DNA from: Erwinia sp. S63 | Lineage (GTDB): Bacteria > Pseudomonadota > Gammaproteobacteria > Enterobacterales > Enterobacteriaceae | Assembly (NCBI RefSeq): GCF_016625195.1 | Contig: NZ_JACVUP010000002.1 | Span: 124,001 to 188,000 of the forward strand | Direction of reading: 5' to 3' | Length of the DNA: 64,000 bases | Shown: piece by piece, positions 9,382-19,108 of the stretch | How the letters are laid out: every line of letters starts with the position of its first letter | Position numbering within the stretch: the first letter of the stretch is position 1 | Notes under the pieces: generated by a model | Database searches by the model: none | What the model was told of the DNA's origin: nothing | What the model saw: the letters and a program-made list of their open reading frames with translations, nothing else | Program-made: the position numbers and the translations under genes

Positions 9382-11130
9382 ATGCATCAAGACAAAGATC
9401 TCTCAACGTGGCAGACGTTCCGCCGACTCTGGCCGATGATTGCGCCGCACAAAGCAGGACTGTTTGTGTCTGCAGTGGCGCTGATTCTCAATGCGGCTGG
9501 CGATACCTTAATGCTGTCGCTGTTGAAACCTTTACTGGATGATGGCTTCGGCAAGGCCGATCGCTCCGTCATGCTTTGGATGCCACTGGTGGTGATTGGC
9601 CTGATGCTGGTGCGTGGCGTGACCAGCTATATCTCCAGTTACTGCATCTCATGGGTATCGGGCAACGTGGTGATGAATATGCGTCGCCGTTTGTTTGGCC
9701 ACATGATGGGCATGCCGGTTGCGTTCTTTGACCAGCAATCAACGGGCACATTGCTGTCACGCATCACCTATGATTCTGAGCAGGTTGCCTCGTCCTCCTC
9801 CAGTGCACTGGTGACGGTAGTGCGCGAAGGCGCCTCCATCATTGGCCTGTTCATCATGATGTTCTACTACAGCTGGCAGCTGTCGTTGATTCTGATTGTC
9901 CTTGCGCCGATTGTTTCCTTTGCGATTCGCACGGTTTCAAAACGTTTCCGCAGCATCAGTAAAAACATGCAGAACACCATGGGACAAGTCACCACCAGTG
10001 CTGAACAGATGCTCAAAGGGCATAAAGAAGTGCTGATCTTCGGTGGTCAGGATGTTGAAGCGCAGCGTTTCTCGCAGGTGAGCAATAAAATGCGCCAGCA
10101 GGGCATGAAACTGGTATCTGCCTCTTCTATCTCGGACCCGGTGATTCAGCTGATCGCCTCACTGGCTTTGGCATTTGTTCTTTATGCCGCCAGCTTCCCG
10201 AGTGTGATGGAAACTCTGACTGCCGGTACCATCACCGTGGTGTTCTCATCAATGATTGCACTGATGCGCCCACTGAAGTCTCTGACCAACGTTAATGCCC
10301 AGTTCCAGCGCGGCATGGCGGCTTGTCAGACACTGTTCTCGATTCTGGATAGCGAGCAGGAAATCGATAACGGTAAACGTGAAATCACACGTGCCAAAGG
10401 TGATGTGGAATTCCGCAATGTGACCTTTACCTACCCTGGCCGTGAAGTCCCGGCGCTGCGTGATATCAATCTGTCACTGCCCGAGGGCAAAACCGTGGCA
10501 TTGGTAGGACGCTCAGGATCGGGTAAATCGACCATGGCGAGCCTGTTGACCCGTTTCTACGATATCGACTCCGGTGAAATTCTGCTGGATGGCCACGATC
10601 TGCGTGAATACACCCTGCGTTCGCTGCGTAATCAGGTGGCGCTGGTTTCCCAGAATGTCCATCTGTTCAATGACACCATTGCCAATAACATCGCTTATGC
10701 ACGCAATGGTGAATACACCCGCGAGCAGATTGAACAAGCGGCCACCATGGCGCATGCCATGGACTTCATTAAGAAGATGGATAACGGTCTCGATACTGTG
10801 ATTGGTGAGAATGGCGTGCTGCTGTCAGGTGGGCAGCGTCAACGTATCGCCATCGCCCGTGCGTTGCTGCGTGATTGCCCGATTCTGATCCTTGATGAAG
10901 CGACCTCAGCACTGGATACCGAATCCGAGCGCGCGATTCAGGCTGCACTGGATGAGCTGCAGAAAAACCGTACTTCGCTGGTGATTGCGCACCGCCTGTC
11001 GACCATCGAGAAAGCCGATGAAATCGTCGTAGTCGAAGACGGCCGTATCGTTGAGCGCGGGACACACAGCGTGCTGCTGGCTGAGAAGGGCGCCTATGCC
11101 CAACTCCACAAACTGCAGTTTGGTCAATGA
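9382..11130 (+). CDS. msbA: Lipid A export ATP-binding/permease protein MsbA
   Basis: Homodimeric ABC exporter that flips core-lipid A from the inner to the outer leaflet of the inner membrane. The 582-residue length equals E. coli. The N-terminal half carries six membrane helices; the nucleotide-binding domain has Walker [10 protein letters not shown] at 376-384, signature [15 protein letters not shown], Walker [13 protein letters not shown] and switch IAHRLST. Its stop overlaps the lpxK start by four bases (ATGA at 11127-11130), the conserved essential msbA-lpxK operon. Confidence 0.99.
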   Translation: MHQDKDLSTWQTFRRLWPMIAPHKAGLFVSAVALILNAAGDTLMLSLLKPLLDDGFGKADRSVMLWMPLVVIGLMLVRGVTSYISSYCISWVSGNVVMNMRRRLFGHMMGMPVAFFDQQSTGTLLSRITYDSEQVASSSSSALVTVVREGASIIGLFIMMFYYSWQLSLILIVLAPIVSFAIRTVSKRFRSISKNMQNTMGQVTTSAEQMLKGHKEVLIFGGQDVEAQRFSQVSNKMRQQGMKLVSASSISDPVIQLIASLALAFVLYAASFPSVMETLTAGTITVVFSSMIALMRPLKSLTNVNAQFQRGMAACQTLFSILDSEQEIDNGKREITRAKGDVEFRNVTFTYPGREVPALRDINLSLPEGKTVALVGRSGSGKSTMASLLTRFYDIDSGEILLDGHDLREYTLRSLRNQVALVSQNVHLFNDTIANNIAYARNGEYTREQIEQAATMAHAMDFIKKMDNGLDTVIGENGVLLSGGQRQRIAIARALLRDCPILILDEATSALDTESERAIQAALDELQKNRTSLVIAHRLSTIEKADEIVVVEDGRIVERGTHSVLLAEKGAYAQLHKLQFGQ

Positions 11131-12128
11131 TTGAACGCATCTGGAGCGGGCGCTCGCCACTGTGGCTACTATTGTGGCCACTGAGTTTGCTGTATGGGGC
11201 GATCAGCAGTTTGATTCGCCTCAGCTATCAGCATGGCTGGCGTAAAAGCTGGCGTGCGCCTTGCCCGGTAGTTGTGGTGGGTAATCTGACTGCTGGGGGT
11301 AATGGTAAAACCCCGGTGGTAATCTGGCTGGTTCAGGCGCTGCAACAGCGTGGCCTGCGCGTTGGCGTAGTGTCACGCGGTTATGGCGGCAAAGCAGAAC
11401 GTTACCCGCTGCTGGTGACGGCGGAGACTCCAACATCGCAAGCCGGTGACGAACCGGTGCTGATCGCGCAACGCACTCAAGTGCCGGTGGCGGTCGCGCC
11501 TCAACGCCGTATGGCGGTAGAGGGCCTGCTGGCTGCACGAGAGCTGGATGTGATCATCACTGATGACGGTCTGCAGCATTACGCGTTGCAGCGCGATCGT
11601 GAAATTGTGGTGGTGGATGGCGTGCGTCGCTTCGGCAATGGTTGGTGGCTACCCGCAGGTCCGATGCGTGAGCGGGCTTCTCGCCTGCAAAGCGTCAACG
11701 CCATCATCGTCAATGGTGGTGAGCCGCAAGCCGGTGAGATCGCCATGACGTTGCGGCCTGGCAAGGCGGTCAATCTGGTGAGCGGTGAAACGGCGAGCCT
11801 TGATCAACTGCCTGAGATGGTGGCGATGGCGGGCATTGGTCATCCGCCGCGTTTCTTCAATACGTTGCAGCAGCAGGGCATCAAGCCAGTGGCAGAAATC
11901 GCGTTTGCCGACCACCATGCTTACAGTGAAGAAGAGCTGCAGCGTTTGACACAAGCTCATCAGTGTCTGTTGATGACCGAAAAAGATGCGGTAAAGTGCC
12001 GTAGTTTTGCGCGTGAAAACTGGTGGTATCTGCCGGTTGATGCCGATTTGTCGGGTGCATCCCTTGATGCTTTGCTCGACGATGTAACCCAACTCTGTAC
12101 CACTGCGCGCGACGCCCGTACGCGCTAA
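11127..12128 (+). CDS. lpxK: Tetraacyldisaccharide 4'-kinase LpxK
   Basis: Phosphorylates the 4' position of the lipid A disaccharide to make lipid IVA at the inner membrane. The 333-residue product (E. coli 328) has an N-terminal membrane anchor segment ([15 protein letters not shown]), the unusual P-loop [12 protein letters not shown] near residue 52-63, and [16 protein letters not shown] near 137-152, the conserved Walker B-like and substrate region. Translation is probably coupled to msbA through the four-base overlap. Confidence 0.98.
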   Translation: MIERIWSGRSPLWLLLWPLSLLYGAISSLIRLSYQHGWRKSWRAPCPVVVVGNLTAGGNGKTPVVIWLVQALQQRGLRVGVVSRGYGGKAERYPLLVTAETPTSQAGDEPVLIAQRTQVPVAVAPQRRMAVEGLLAARELDVIITDDGLQHYALQRDREIVVVDGVRRFGNGWWLPAGPMRERASRLQSVNAIIVNGGEPQAGEIAMTLRPGKAVNLVSGETASLDQLPEMVAMAGIGHPPRFFNTLQQQGIKPVAEIAFADHHAYSEEELQRLTQAHQCLLMTEKDAVKCRSFARENWWYLPVDADLSGASLDALLDDVTQLCTTARDARTR

Positions 12129-12151
12129 ACCTGCTCAAAGGGAAGCGAGTC

Positions 12152-13369
12152 ATGACCAAAACATCGTCCCTTTCGCTACAAACTGCTCGTCACTTACATC
12201 TGGCTGCTCAGGGGCTGTTACGCCCACCGAGCCGCCGGGCACGCTTTGCCGATATCCATGCCTGCGTGCGCCAAATGTCACTGCTGCAAATTGACACCAT
12301 CAATGTCGTTGCGCGCAGCCCTTATCTGGTACTGTTCAGCCGCCTTGGCGCCTATCCTACACAGTGGCTGGAAGAGACATTGGCCTCCGGCGCGCTGTTT
12401 GAGTACTGGGCGCACGAAGCCTGTTTTATTCCCTTTGAAGATTACCCGCTGTTGCGTCATCGCATGCTGGAACCGCAGCGGCTGGGGTGGAAATACAACG
12501 AGCAGTGGGTTGAAGAACATCAGCAAGAAATCGCCGCCTTGCTGAATCATATCGCTGAAAATGGCCCGGTGCGCGCCGCCGATTTTGCCAGTGATAAGCA
12601 AACCAAACCCGGTTGGTGGGCCTGGAAGCCACACAAGCGGCATCTGGAAAACCTGTTCAGCGCGGGTGAGTTGATGGTGGTAGAGCGCCGTAACTTCCAG
12701 AGGGTGTACGATCTGCGCACGCGAGTGATGCCTGATTGGGATGATGAACAACATGCACTCAATGAAGCGGAAGCGGTACAAGCGATGCTGGGACACAGTG
12801 CCCGCAGTCTGGGGATTTTTCGCGCCAGCTGGCTGGCTGATTACTACCGACTGAAGCGTGCGCCATTACAGGCCTGGATTAAGGATGCCGAAGCCCAGGG
12901 CGATATCGTGCGCGTTGAAGTGGAGCAGCTCGGGGAGATGTGGCTGCACACCAGCTTATTACTGCTGTTGGAAAAAATGCCTACTGCCACCCACACGACT
13001 CTGTTGTCACCGTTCGACCCGGTGGTGTGGGATCGTCGGCGTGCACTCGAGTTGTTCAATTTTGATTACCGCATTGAGTGCTATACCCCGGCGGAGAAAC
13101 GCGTCTTTGGATACTTTGTTCTACCGGTGTTGCACCGGGGTGCACTCAAGGCGCGTATAGATGCAAAAATGGATCGTCAGGCGCAGCAACTGATCATTCG
13201 TGCATTCTGGCTTGAGCCGGGCGTGCGCATCTCGCAAGCCTTCCTGACCGATGTGCAAAAAGCGATCAATCGTTTTGCGCAGTGGCAGGGTGCCAGCGAG
13301 GTGATCGTTGAAAATGCGCCTGCCGAACTGCTTGCTGCCTGGACACATCGCTGGGCCATCAACGACTAA
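12152..13369 (+). CDS. ycaQ: DNA glycosylase of the AlkX/YcaQ family (interstrand crosslink repair)
   Basis: Winged-helix HTH_42 family protein; E. coli YcaQ unhooks DNA interstrand crosslinks and removes alkylated purines. The 405-residue product is near the family length (E. coli about 410). Conserved segments include QMSLLQIDTINVVARSPYLV near residue 41, FEYWAHEACFIP near 86, and the catalytic-type motif LLSPFDPVVWDRRRALELF near 285, matching the QxD/FDP regions of the family. It starts 24 bases after lpxK and may be cotranscribed. Substrate spectrum is inferred from E. coli. Confidence 0.9.
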   Translation: MTKTSSLSLQTARHLHLAAQGLLRPPSRRARFADIHACVRQMSLLQIDTINVVARSPYLVLFSRLGAYPTQWLEETLASGALFEYWAHEACFIPFEDYPLLRHRMLEPQRLGWKYNEQWVEEHQQEIAALLNHIAENGPVRAADFASDKQTKPGWWAWKPHKRHLENLFSAGELMVVERRNFQRVYDLRTRVMPDWDDEQHALNEAEAVQAMLGHSARSLGIFRASWLADYYRLKRAPLQAWIKDAEAQGDIVRVEVEQLGEMWLHTSLLLLLEKMPTATHTTLLSPFDPVVWDRRRALELFNFDYRIECYTPAEKRVFGYFVLPVLHRGALKARIDAKMDRQAQQLIIRAFWLEPGVRISQAFLTDVQKAINRFAQWQGASEVIVENAPAELLAAWTHRWAIND

Positions 13370-13463
13370 GTTCAACACAATAATGCCAGGTTCGGCGCGC
13401 TACCCTTTGGATGCGCTATGGTATGCTAAGCGCCTGACAAATCGGTGCTGAAAGGAGAAAATT

Positions 13464-13646
13464 ATGGATCACCGTTTACTTGAGATTGTTGCCTGTCCGG
13501 TTTGCAACGGAAAACTGTATTTCAACAAAGAGCAGCAGGAGCTGATTTGTAAACCAGACGGCCTGGCTTACCCGGTGCGCGACGGCATTCCGGTATTGCT
13601 GGAAGTGGAAGCGCGTACGCTGTCTGTTGAAGAGATCCATCCATGA
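13464..13646 (+). CDS. ycaR: Trm112-like zinc-ribbon small protein YcaR
   Basis: Sixty-residue protein of the UPF0434/Trm112p-like family. [10 protein letters not shown] supplies one cysteine pair, but the second CxxC of classical Trm112 is reduced to a single cysteine in [27 protein letters not shown] precedes the ATG. Its stop codon overlaps the kdsB start by four bases, so translation is likely coupled. Molecular function is unknown; the tight linkage with kdsB is conserved in enterobacteria. Confidence 0.92.
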   Translation: MDHRLLEIVACPVCNGKLYFNKEQQELICKPDGLAYPVRDGIPVLLEVEARTLSVEEIHP

Positions 13647-14392
13647 GTTTCGTCGCCATCATTCCGGCGCGTTATGCATCAACGCGCCTGCCCGGCAAAC
13701 CGCTGGTGGATATTCACGGTAAACCGATGGTCGTACACGTGATGGAGCGTGCACGAGAGTCAGGTGCCGATCGCGTGATTGTGGCGACCGATCACCCTGA
13801 GGTTGCTGCAGCGGTAACCGCTGCCGGTGGCGAAGTTTGCATGACGCGTGCGGATCACCAGTCGGGCACCGAGCGCCTGGCAGAAGTGATTGAGAAATAT
13901 CAGTTTGCTGATGACACCATTATCGTCAACGTGCAGGGCGACGAGCCGATGATTCCGGCTGAAATCGTTCGTCAGGTTGCGGATAATCTGGCTCAGGCTG
14001 ATGCAGGGATGGCGACATTAGCCGTGCCGATTACCGACGCTGAAGAAGCGTTTAACCCCAATGCGGTTAAAGTGGTGATGGACGCGAAAGGCTATGCGCT
14101 TTACTTCTCACGCGCCACCATACCGTGGGATCGCGAGCGCTATGCGAAATCGCGCGAAAAGATTGGTGACACTTTGCTACGTCATATTGGTATTTACGCC
14201 TATCGCGCCGGCTTTATCCGTCGTTACATTGCGTGGGAACCCTGCCCATTAGAGCACATTGAGCTGCTCGAGCAGTTGCGCGTGCTGTGGTACGGCGAGA
14301 AGATCCACGTTGCCGTAGCGCAAACCGTGCCAAGTGTTGGCGTGGACACGCCAGAGGATCTGGTCCGTGTTCGTGCGGCCATGCAGGGTTAA
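13643..14392 (+). CDS. kdsB: 3-deoxy-manno-octulosonate cytidylyltransferase KdsB
   Basis: Activates Kdo with CTP to CMP-Kdo, the donor for the first inner-core sugar of lipopolysaccharide. The 249-residue product (E. coli 248) has the family start [27 protein letters not shown] near residue 99-106 for metal and CMP contact, and the ending [16 protein letters not shown]. It overlaps ycaR and belongs functionally with msbA and lpxK upstream in the outer-membrane assembly theme. Confidence 0.98.
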   Translation: MSFVAIIPARYASTRLPGKPLVDIHGKPMVVHVMERARESGADRVIVATDHPEVAAAVTAAGGEVCMTRADHQSGTERLAEVIEKYQFADDTIIVNVQGDEPMIPAEIVRQVADNLAQADAGMATLAVPITDAEEAFNPNAVKVVMDAKGYALYFSRATIPWDRERYAKSREKIGDTLLRHIGIYAYRAGFIRRYIAWEPCPLEHIELLEQLRVLWYGEKIHVAVAQTVPSVGVDTPEDLVRVRAAMQG

Positions 14393-14401
14393 CGCCTGAC
14401 C

Positions 14402-14422
14402 GGCCAGCCGCTCGCGCTGGCC
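14402..14422 (+). terminator. Stem-loop after kdsB
   Basis: GGCCAGC (14402-14408) pairs perfectly with GCTGGCC (14416-14422) around a seven-base loop. No T run follows (ATAAAGTTT), so it is probably a 3'-end stem or inefficient terminator. Confidence 0.4.
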
Positions 14423-14502
14423 ATAAAGTTTGATCTGGCGCTAAGTTTCGCGCCACCATGACCTCCAGGATAGTGAAGTCAATTGACTGCGGAGGATAAC
14501 GC

Positions 14503-15396
14503 ATGGAACAGCTCCGTTCAGAACTGGCGTTGATACTGGGTGAAGGTATCAGCCGCCTCGAAACCATTAGCGAACAGGCGCAGTCGCGGCTGTACGCACT
14601 CTATGACAACGACGGTAAACCGATGCCGCTGGTGGCGAAGTATTTTCGTCATCAAGGCCGTGCGGCGCTGGAAGCCAAAAAACTCACCATGTTAGGTCAT
14701 GATGGACTGGTCACAGTACCTGCGGTTTTTGGCCTGGTGCTGAGTCAGCAGCCGCCGGTACATGAAATGCTACTGATGGCGCGCTTCAATGGCGTCTCCG
14801 CCGAAGCGCCAGCGCGCACCGCCGGTCGCTGGGAGCAACTGTGTGAGCAAATTGTCGAGGGTGTACTCGGCTGGCACCGTATCGACAGCCACGGATTAGT
14901 GGGAAGGGTTGATAGTGTGCAGGAAAACAACTGGCCAGCCTGGTATCGCCAGCGCATCGAGGTGCTGTGGGCCACGTTGGGCTATCTGTCACCGCCATTT
15001 TTCACATTGGAAGATAGGCAGATCCTGTACCGCAGCCGACAGCAGTTAACTAATCTCTTCAAAGACTTCGACGATCCCTGCGTGCTGATGCACGGCAACC
15101 TGCGTTTATCCAGCATGCTGAAAGATGCGCGCAGTGACCAACTGGTGGCGATGATGCAGCCAGGCAATATTCTCTGGGCTCCGCGTGAGTATGAGTTAAT
15201 CCGGCTGGCAGATAGCGGGGCTGAAGCCTCACTGCTGCAGCATTACCTGCAACGCGCGCCGGTTTCTGAAGGCTTTATCTGGCGGCGCTGGTTGTATCAG
15301 CTATGGGATTGCGTCGATACGTTGGTGAGCAGCGGACAGTTTGACCGTCCGCGCTTTGATCATGCCCGCGAGCAGTTACTTCCCTGGCTCGGATGA
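14503..15396 (+). CDS. ycbJ: YcbJ, protein-kinase-fold phosphotransferase-like protein
   Basis: Recognised as E. coli YcbJ (same length, 297 residues), a member of the APH/kinase-like superfamily with no proven substrate. LVAKYFRHQGRAALEAKKLTML near residue 43-64 looks like the beta-3 lysine and C-helix region, and LMHGNLRLSSML near 197-208 matches the catalytic loop HGNL-type motif of aminoglycoside phosphotransferase-like proteins, with Asn where HGDL has Asp. GGAGGA lies upstream of the ATG. Its 3' end overlaps convergent elyC by 21 bases. Confidence 0.88.
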   Translation: MEQLRSELALILGEGISRLETISEQAQSRLYALYDNDGKPMPLVAKYFRHQGRAALEAKKLTMLGHDGLVTVPAVFGLVLSQQPPVHEMLLMARFNGVSAEAPARTAGRWEQLCEQIVEGVLGWHRIDSHGLVGRVDSVQENNWPAWYRQRIEVLWATLGYLSPPFFTLEDRQILYRSRQQLTNLFKDFDDPCVLMHGNLRLSSMLKDARSDQLVAMMQPGNILWAPREYELIRLADSGAEASLLQHYLQRAPVSEGFIWRRWLYQLWDCVDTLVSSGQFDRPRFDHAREQLLPWLG

Positions 15397-16161
15397 CAGC
15401 AAATCATCACCACGCAGCCGTTGCCAAATCTGGCCGAGGGTTTCATAAATCGCTCGTTCACTGTGTCCCAGCCACATTGGCGATGGCAAACTGCGATCCC
15501 AGGCGCTGATTGGCGAGGTAATCGCTAGCTGATTAGCCGGGGCAGCTATCGGGTTCAGGCCCACGCTCTGGAAGAAATGCATCGCACGTGGCAAGTGGTT
15601 AGCCGATGAGACCAGCAGGAAGGGGTGATTGCCGATAGTCTGTTTGACGGCCAGTGCCTCTTCACCGGTGTCATGCGGTTGATCCAGCGTAATAATCGCC
15701 GATCCCGGCACGCCCAGGCTCTCGGCTACCTCCGCCGCCACGCTGGCGTTGCTGCGAGGATTAAATCCTGCGGCAGCGCCAGTGAAAATCATTTTGGCTT
15801 GTGGATTACGGCGCCACTGGCGCACGCCTTCAGTTACTCGGGGAAGGCTATTATTGAGCAAATTGGAACTCGGTGCCCAATTCGGATTGAAGGTGTAGCC
15901 ACCGCCGAGCACCACGATATAATCCACCGGCTCGCTACCGTTCCAGGTGGAGTAATGCTGTTCTATGGGGCGCAACAGGCGATCGGCCACCGGTTGCAAG
16001 CTGAGCAGCAGGAGCAGCAGCCAACTGAGAGAGATCAGGATTTTGCCGCCTTTTTGCCAGCGGCTAAACCAGATTAGCAAAAGTCCCACCGCCATCAGCG
16101 TTAACAGCAGTGGCAAAGGGAGTAACATCGCGCCAATCCATTTCTTTAACGCAAAAAACAT
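15376..16161 (-). CDS. elyC: Envelope biogenesis factor ElyC (DUF218)
   Basis: Inner-membrane protein needed for normal peptidoglycan synthesis at low temperature in E. coli and linked to undecaprenyl-phosphate lipid carrier metabolism. The 261-residue product (E. coli 259) has two N-terminal membrane helices (about residues 8-30 and 38-58) and a periplasmic DUF218 domain starting YIVVLGGGYTFNPN near 81, with MIFTGAAAGFNPRSNAS and LLVSSANHLPRAMHFFQ as conserved blocks. Divergent from cmoM; 21-base tail overlap with ycbJ. Confidence 0.93.
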   Translation of the reverse strand: MFFALKKWIGAMLLPLPLLLTLMAVGLLLIWFSRWQKGGKILISLSWLLLLLLSLQPVADRLLRPIEQHYSTWNGSEPVDYIVVLGGGYTFNPNWAPSSNLLNNSLPRVTEGVRQWRRNPQAKMIFTGAAAGFNPRSNASVAAEVAESLGVPGSAIITLDQPHDTGEEALAVKQTIGNHPFLLVSSANHLPRAMHFFQSVGLNPIAAPANQLAITSPISAWDRSLPSPMWLGHSERAIYETLGQIWQRLRGDDLLSSEPGK

Positions 16162-16285
16162 GGGAATTTGCTCCTTTTGTCCGAAAAAACAGCAGCCAGA
16201 CAGTTACTGTGGCGTGAAAGGTTCATTCTTGCTGAGCCTGTGACAAAATAGCACAAGTTAAATGCAGCACAGTGGAGCCATCAGC

Positions 16286-17059
16286 ATGCAGGATCGTAAC
16301 TTTGACGATCTGGCGGACAAATTTTCGCAGAACATTTATGGCACCCGCAAAGGGCTGGTGCGCCAGGCGATCCTATGGGACGAGCTGGATGCACTTTTGC
16401 CAACCTTACCGGACGGTCCCCTTAGCATACTGGATGCCGGCGGCGGCGTAGGACAAATCTCCTGCGGCCTGGCCGCGCGTGGGCATCAGGTATTGTTGTG
16501 CGACCTCTCCGCTGAGATGCTCAAACTGGCTGAAGCGCATGCACACACTGAGGGTGTGAGCCACAACATGCAATTCAAACAAATTAGCGCGCAGCAGGTT
16601 GGCGAACATTTGGATCAGCCAGTTGATCTGGTATTGTTTCACGCTGTGCTGGAGTGGGTAGCTGAACCGGAAGCGGTATTGCGTGCGCTGTGGCAAACAC
16701 TGAAGCCCGGTGGCGTATTGTCGTTGATGTTTTACAACGCGCATAGCCTGACGTTCCGCACACTTCAGCTCGGTAATTTTGGTTATCTGCGCGCCAATAT
16801 GATGAAACGTAAAAAGCGCACGCTGTCGCCAGATTTTCCCCGCGATCCGCAGGACGTCAATGGCTGGCTGATTAATGCTGGCTTTGAAATTGAGCAGCGA
16901 GCCGGGATCCGCGTGTTTTCTGACTACATGAAACCGCCTCCGCCCGGCGTCGTCAAAAGCGTTGAAGAGATTATTGAGATGGAACGGCGCTACTGTCGTC
17001 AGGAGCCCTTTTTAAGTTTAGGGCGTTATATCCACGTGACCGCGCGCAAACCCAGGTAG
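16286..17059 (+). CDS. cmoM: tRNA 5-carboxymethoxyuridine methyltransferase CmoM
   Basis: SAM-dependent enzyme (formerly SmtA) that methylates the carboxyl of cmo5U34 in tRNA to give mcmo5U. The ATG at 16286 gives [20 protein letters not shown], exactly the E. coli start, and 257 residues; an in-frame ATG eight codons upstream at 16262 is less likely. SAM motif I is [15 protein letters not shown], motif [13 protein letters not shown], and the conserved [11 protein letters not shown] closes the protein. It is the first gene of the cmoM-mukFEB operon, 11 bases from mukF. Confidence 0.96.
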   Translation: MQDRNFDDLADKFSQNIYGTRKGLVRQAILWDELDALLPTLPDGPLSILDAGGGVGQISCGLAARGHQVLLCDLSAEMLKLAEAHAHTEGVSHNMQFKQISAQQVGEHLDQPVDLVLFHAVLEWVAEPEAVLRALWQTLKPGGVLSLMFYNAHSLTFRTLQLGNFGYLRANMMKRKKRTLSPDFPRDPQDVNGWLINAGFEIEQRAGIRVFSDYMKPPPPGVVKSVEEIIEMERRYCRQEPFLSLGRYIHVTARKPR

Positions 17060-17070
17060 AAGGATCAACT

Positions 17071-18393
17071 ATGAGCGAATTTTCCCAGACGGTCCCCGAA
17101 TTGGTGGCATGGGCGCGCAAGAATGACTTTTCACTTGCGTTGCCGGTAGAGCGTCTGGCCTTTTTGCTGGCTATCGCCACCCTGAACGGGGAGCGCATGG
17201 ACGGTGAGATGAGTGAAGGTGAACTGATCGATGCTTTTCGTCATGTCAGCAAAGCCTTTGAACAAACCCATGAAACCGTTCAGGTACGTGCCAACAACGC
17301 TATCAATGACATGGTGCGTCAGCGCCTGCTCAACCGTTTTACCAGCGAGTTAACCGAAGGCCATGCGATTTATCGCCTGACGCCGCTCGCTATCGGCATT
17401 ACCGATTACTATATCCGTCAGCGTGAATTTTCCACACTGCGCCTGTCGATGCAGCTGTCGATTGTGGCACAGGAGCTGAAGCGCGCTGCGGACGCCGCCG
17501 AAGAAGACGGTGACGAATTTCACTGGCATCGTAACGTTTTCGCCCCACTGAAATATTCAGTGGCGGAGATTTTCGACAGTATCGACATGACCCAGCGCCT
17601 GATGGATGAGCAGCAGCAAGCGGTGAAAACCGATATTGCCGACCTGCTGAACAAAGACTGGCGTGCAGCCATCTCCAGCTGTGAGCTGCTGCTGTCGGAA
17701 ACCTCCGGCACGCTGCGTGAACTGCAAGATACGCTGGAAGCGGCAGGCGATAAATTGCAGGCCAATCTGCTACGCATTCAGGACGCCACGCTGAGCAGCC
17801 CGGATCTGGGCTTTGTCGATAAGCTGGTGTTTGACCTGCAAAACAAGCTGGATCGCATCATCAGTTGGGGCCAGCAGGCTATCGATTTGTGGATTGGCTA
17901 CGATCGCCATGTGCACAAATTCATTCGTACCGCCATCGACATGGATAAAAACCGCGTATTTGCGCAGCGTTTACGCCTGTCGGTGCAGAACTACTTCGAT
18001 CAACCTTGGGCGCTGACCTACGCCAATGCCGACCGTCTTTACGATATGCGCGATGAAGAGATGACGCTGCGTAATGATGAGGTGATGGGCGAACTGCCGC
18101 CAGAGATGGAATACGAAGAGTTTAATGAGATTCGTGAGCAGCTCGCGGCGATGATCGAAGAAGCATTGCAGATTTATAAGCTGGAGCAAAAGCCGCTCCA
18201 TCTTGCCACGGTGATGCGCGATTACCTGTCGCAATACCCGCGTGCACGACACTTTGATCTGGCGCGTATCGTCATTGATCAAGCCGTGCGACTCGGCGTG
18301 GCGGAAGCTGATTTAGCCGGTCTGCCCTCGCAATGGCAGGCCATTAATGATTACGGAGCCAAGGTGCAGGCACATGTCATCGACAAATATTGA
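17071..18393 (+). CDS. mukF: Condensin kleisin subunit MukF
   Basis: Kleisin that bridges the MukB heads and binds MukE in the MukBEF chromosome condensin. The 440-residue length equals E. coli. The N-terminal winged helix opens with [20 protein letters not shown], the middle is helical, and the C-terminal winged helix includes [20 protein letters not shown]. Its last 20 bases overlap mukE in another frame, as in the E. coli operon. Confidence 0.98.
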   Translation: MSEFSQTVPELVAWARKNDFSLALPVERLAFLLAIATLNGERMDGEMSEGELIDAFRHVSKAFEQTHETVQVRANNAINDMVRQRLLNRFTSELTEGHAIYRLTPLAIGITDYYIRQREFSTLRLSMQLSIVAQELKRAADAAEEDGDEFHWHRNVFAPLKYSVAEIFDSIDMTQRLMDEQQQAVKTDIADLLNKDWRAAISSCELLLSETSGTLRELQDTLEAAGDKLQANLLRIQDATLSSPDLGFVDKLVFDLQNKLDRIISWGQQAIDLWIGYDRHVHKFIRTAIDMDKNRVFAQRLRLSVQNYFDQPWALTYANADRLYDMRDEEMTLRNDEVMGELPPEMEYEEFNEIREQLAAMIEEALQIYKLEQKPLHLATVMRDYLSQYPRARHFDLARIVIDQAVRLGVAEADLAGLPSQWQAINDYGAKVQAHVIDKY

Positions 18394-19108
18394 ACAAGTG
18401 ATGCCCGTCAAACTGGCGCTGGCACTGGCAAACCCGATTTTCCCGGCGCTGGATAGCCAGTTACGCGCGGGCCGCCACATTGGCATTGAAGAGCTGGACA
18501 ATCACGCATTTTTGATGGACTACCAGGAGTACCTGGAAGAGTTCTATGCGCGATATAACGTTGAACTGATGCGCGCGCCTGAAGGCTTCTTCTATCTGCG
18601 TCCGCGTTCCACCACCTTGATTCCCCGCTCGGTTCTGTCTGAACTGGACATGATGGTTGGCAAAATCCTTTGTTATCTCTATCTCAGTCCGGAACGTCTG
18701 GCCAACGAAGGAATTTTCACCCAGCAGGAACTGTACGACGAGCTGCTGTCACTGGCCGATGAGAGCAAACTGCTCAAGCTGGTGAACCAGCGCTCAACCG
18801 GTTCTGATCTGGATCGCGCCAAGCTGCAGGAAAAAATGCGTGCTTCACTCAGCCGCCTGCGCCGCCTGGGCATGGTGTGGTACATGGGTAACGACAGCAG
18901 CAAATTCCGCATTATGGAATCGGTATTCCGCTTCGGTGCGGATGTGCGGAGCGGTGACGATGCCCGTGAAGCGCAGCTGCGACTGATCCGTGATGGTGAA
19001 GCGATGACGCTGGAAAGCAAGCCCGCAGCCAATGAGAGTGACGAGGCGGACAACGAGAATGACATTGACAGCGATGCGAGTGATAACGCGGAGGATGAAC
19101 AGGAATGA
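18374..19108 (+). CDS. mukE: Condensin accessory subunit MukE
   Basis: Winged-helix kite subunit of MukBEF. I chose the ATG at 18374 ([20 protein letters not shown], 244 residues) because it matches the E. coli start; the upstream ATG at 18347 has no conserved sequence. The core is highly conserved ([20 protein letters not shown]). The C-terminal tail from about residue 215 is an acidic low-complexity Asp/Glu/Asn stretch ending DNAEDEQE, roughly ten residues longer than in E. coli. Overlaps mukF by 20 and mukB by 4 bases. Confidence 0.98.
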   Translation: MSSTNIEQVMPVKLALALANPIFPALDSQLRAGRHIGIEELDNHAFLMDYQEYLEEFYARYNVELMRAPEGFFYLRPRSTTLIPRSVLSELDMMVGKILCYLYLSPERLANEGIFTQQELYDELLSLADESKLLKLVNQRSTGSDLDRAKLQEKMRASLSRLRRLGMVWYMGNDSSKFRIMESVFRFGADVRSGDDAREAQLRLIRDGEAMTLESKPAANESDEADNENDIDSDASDNAEDEQE

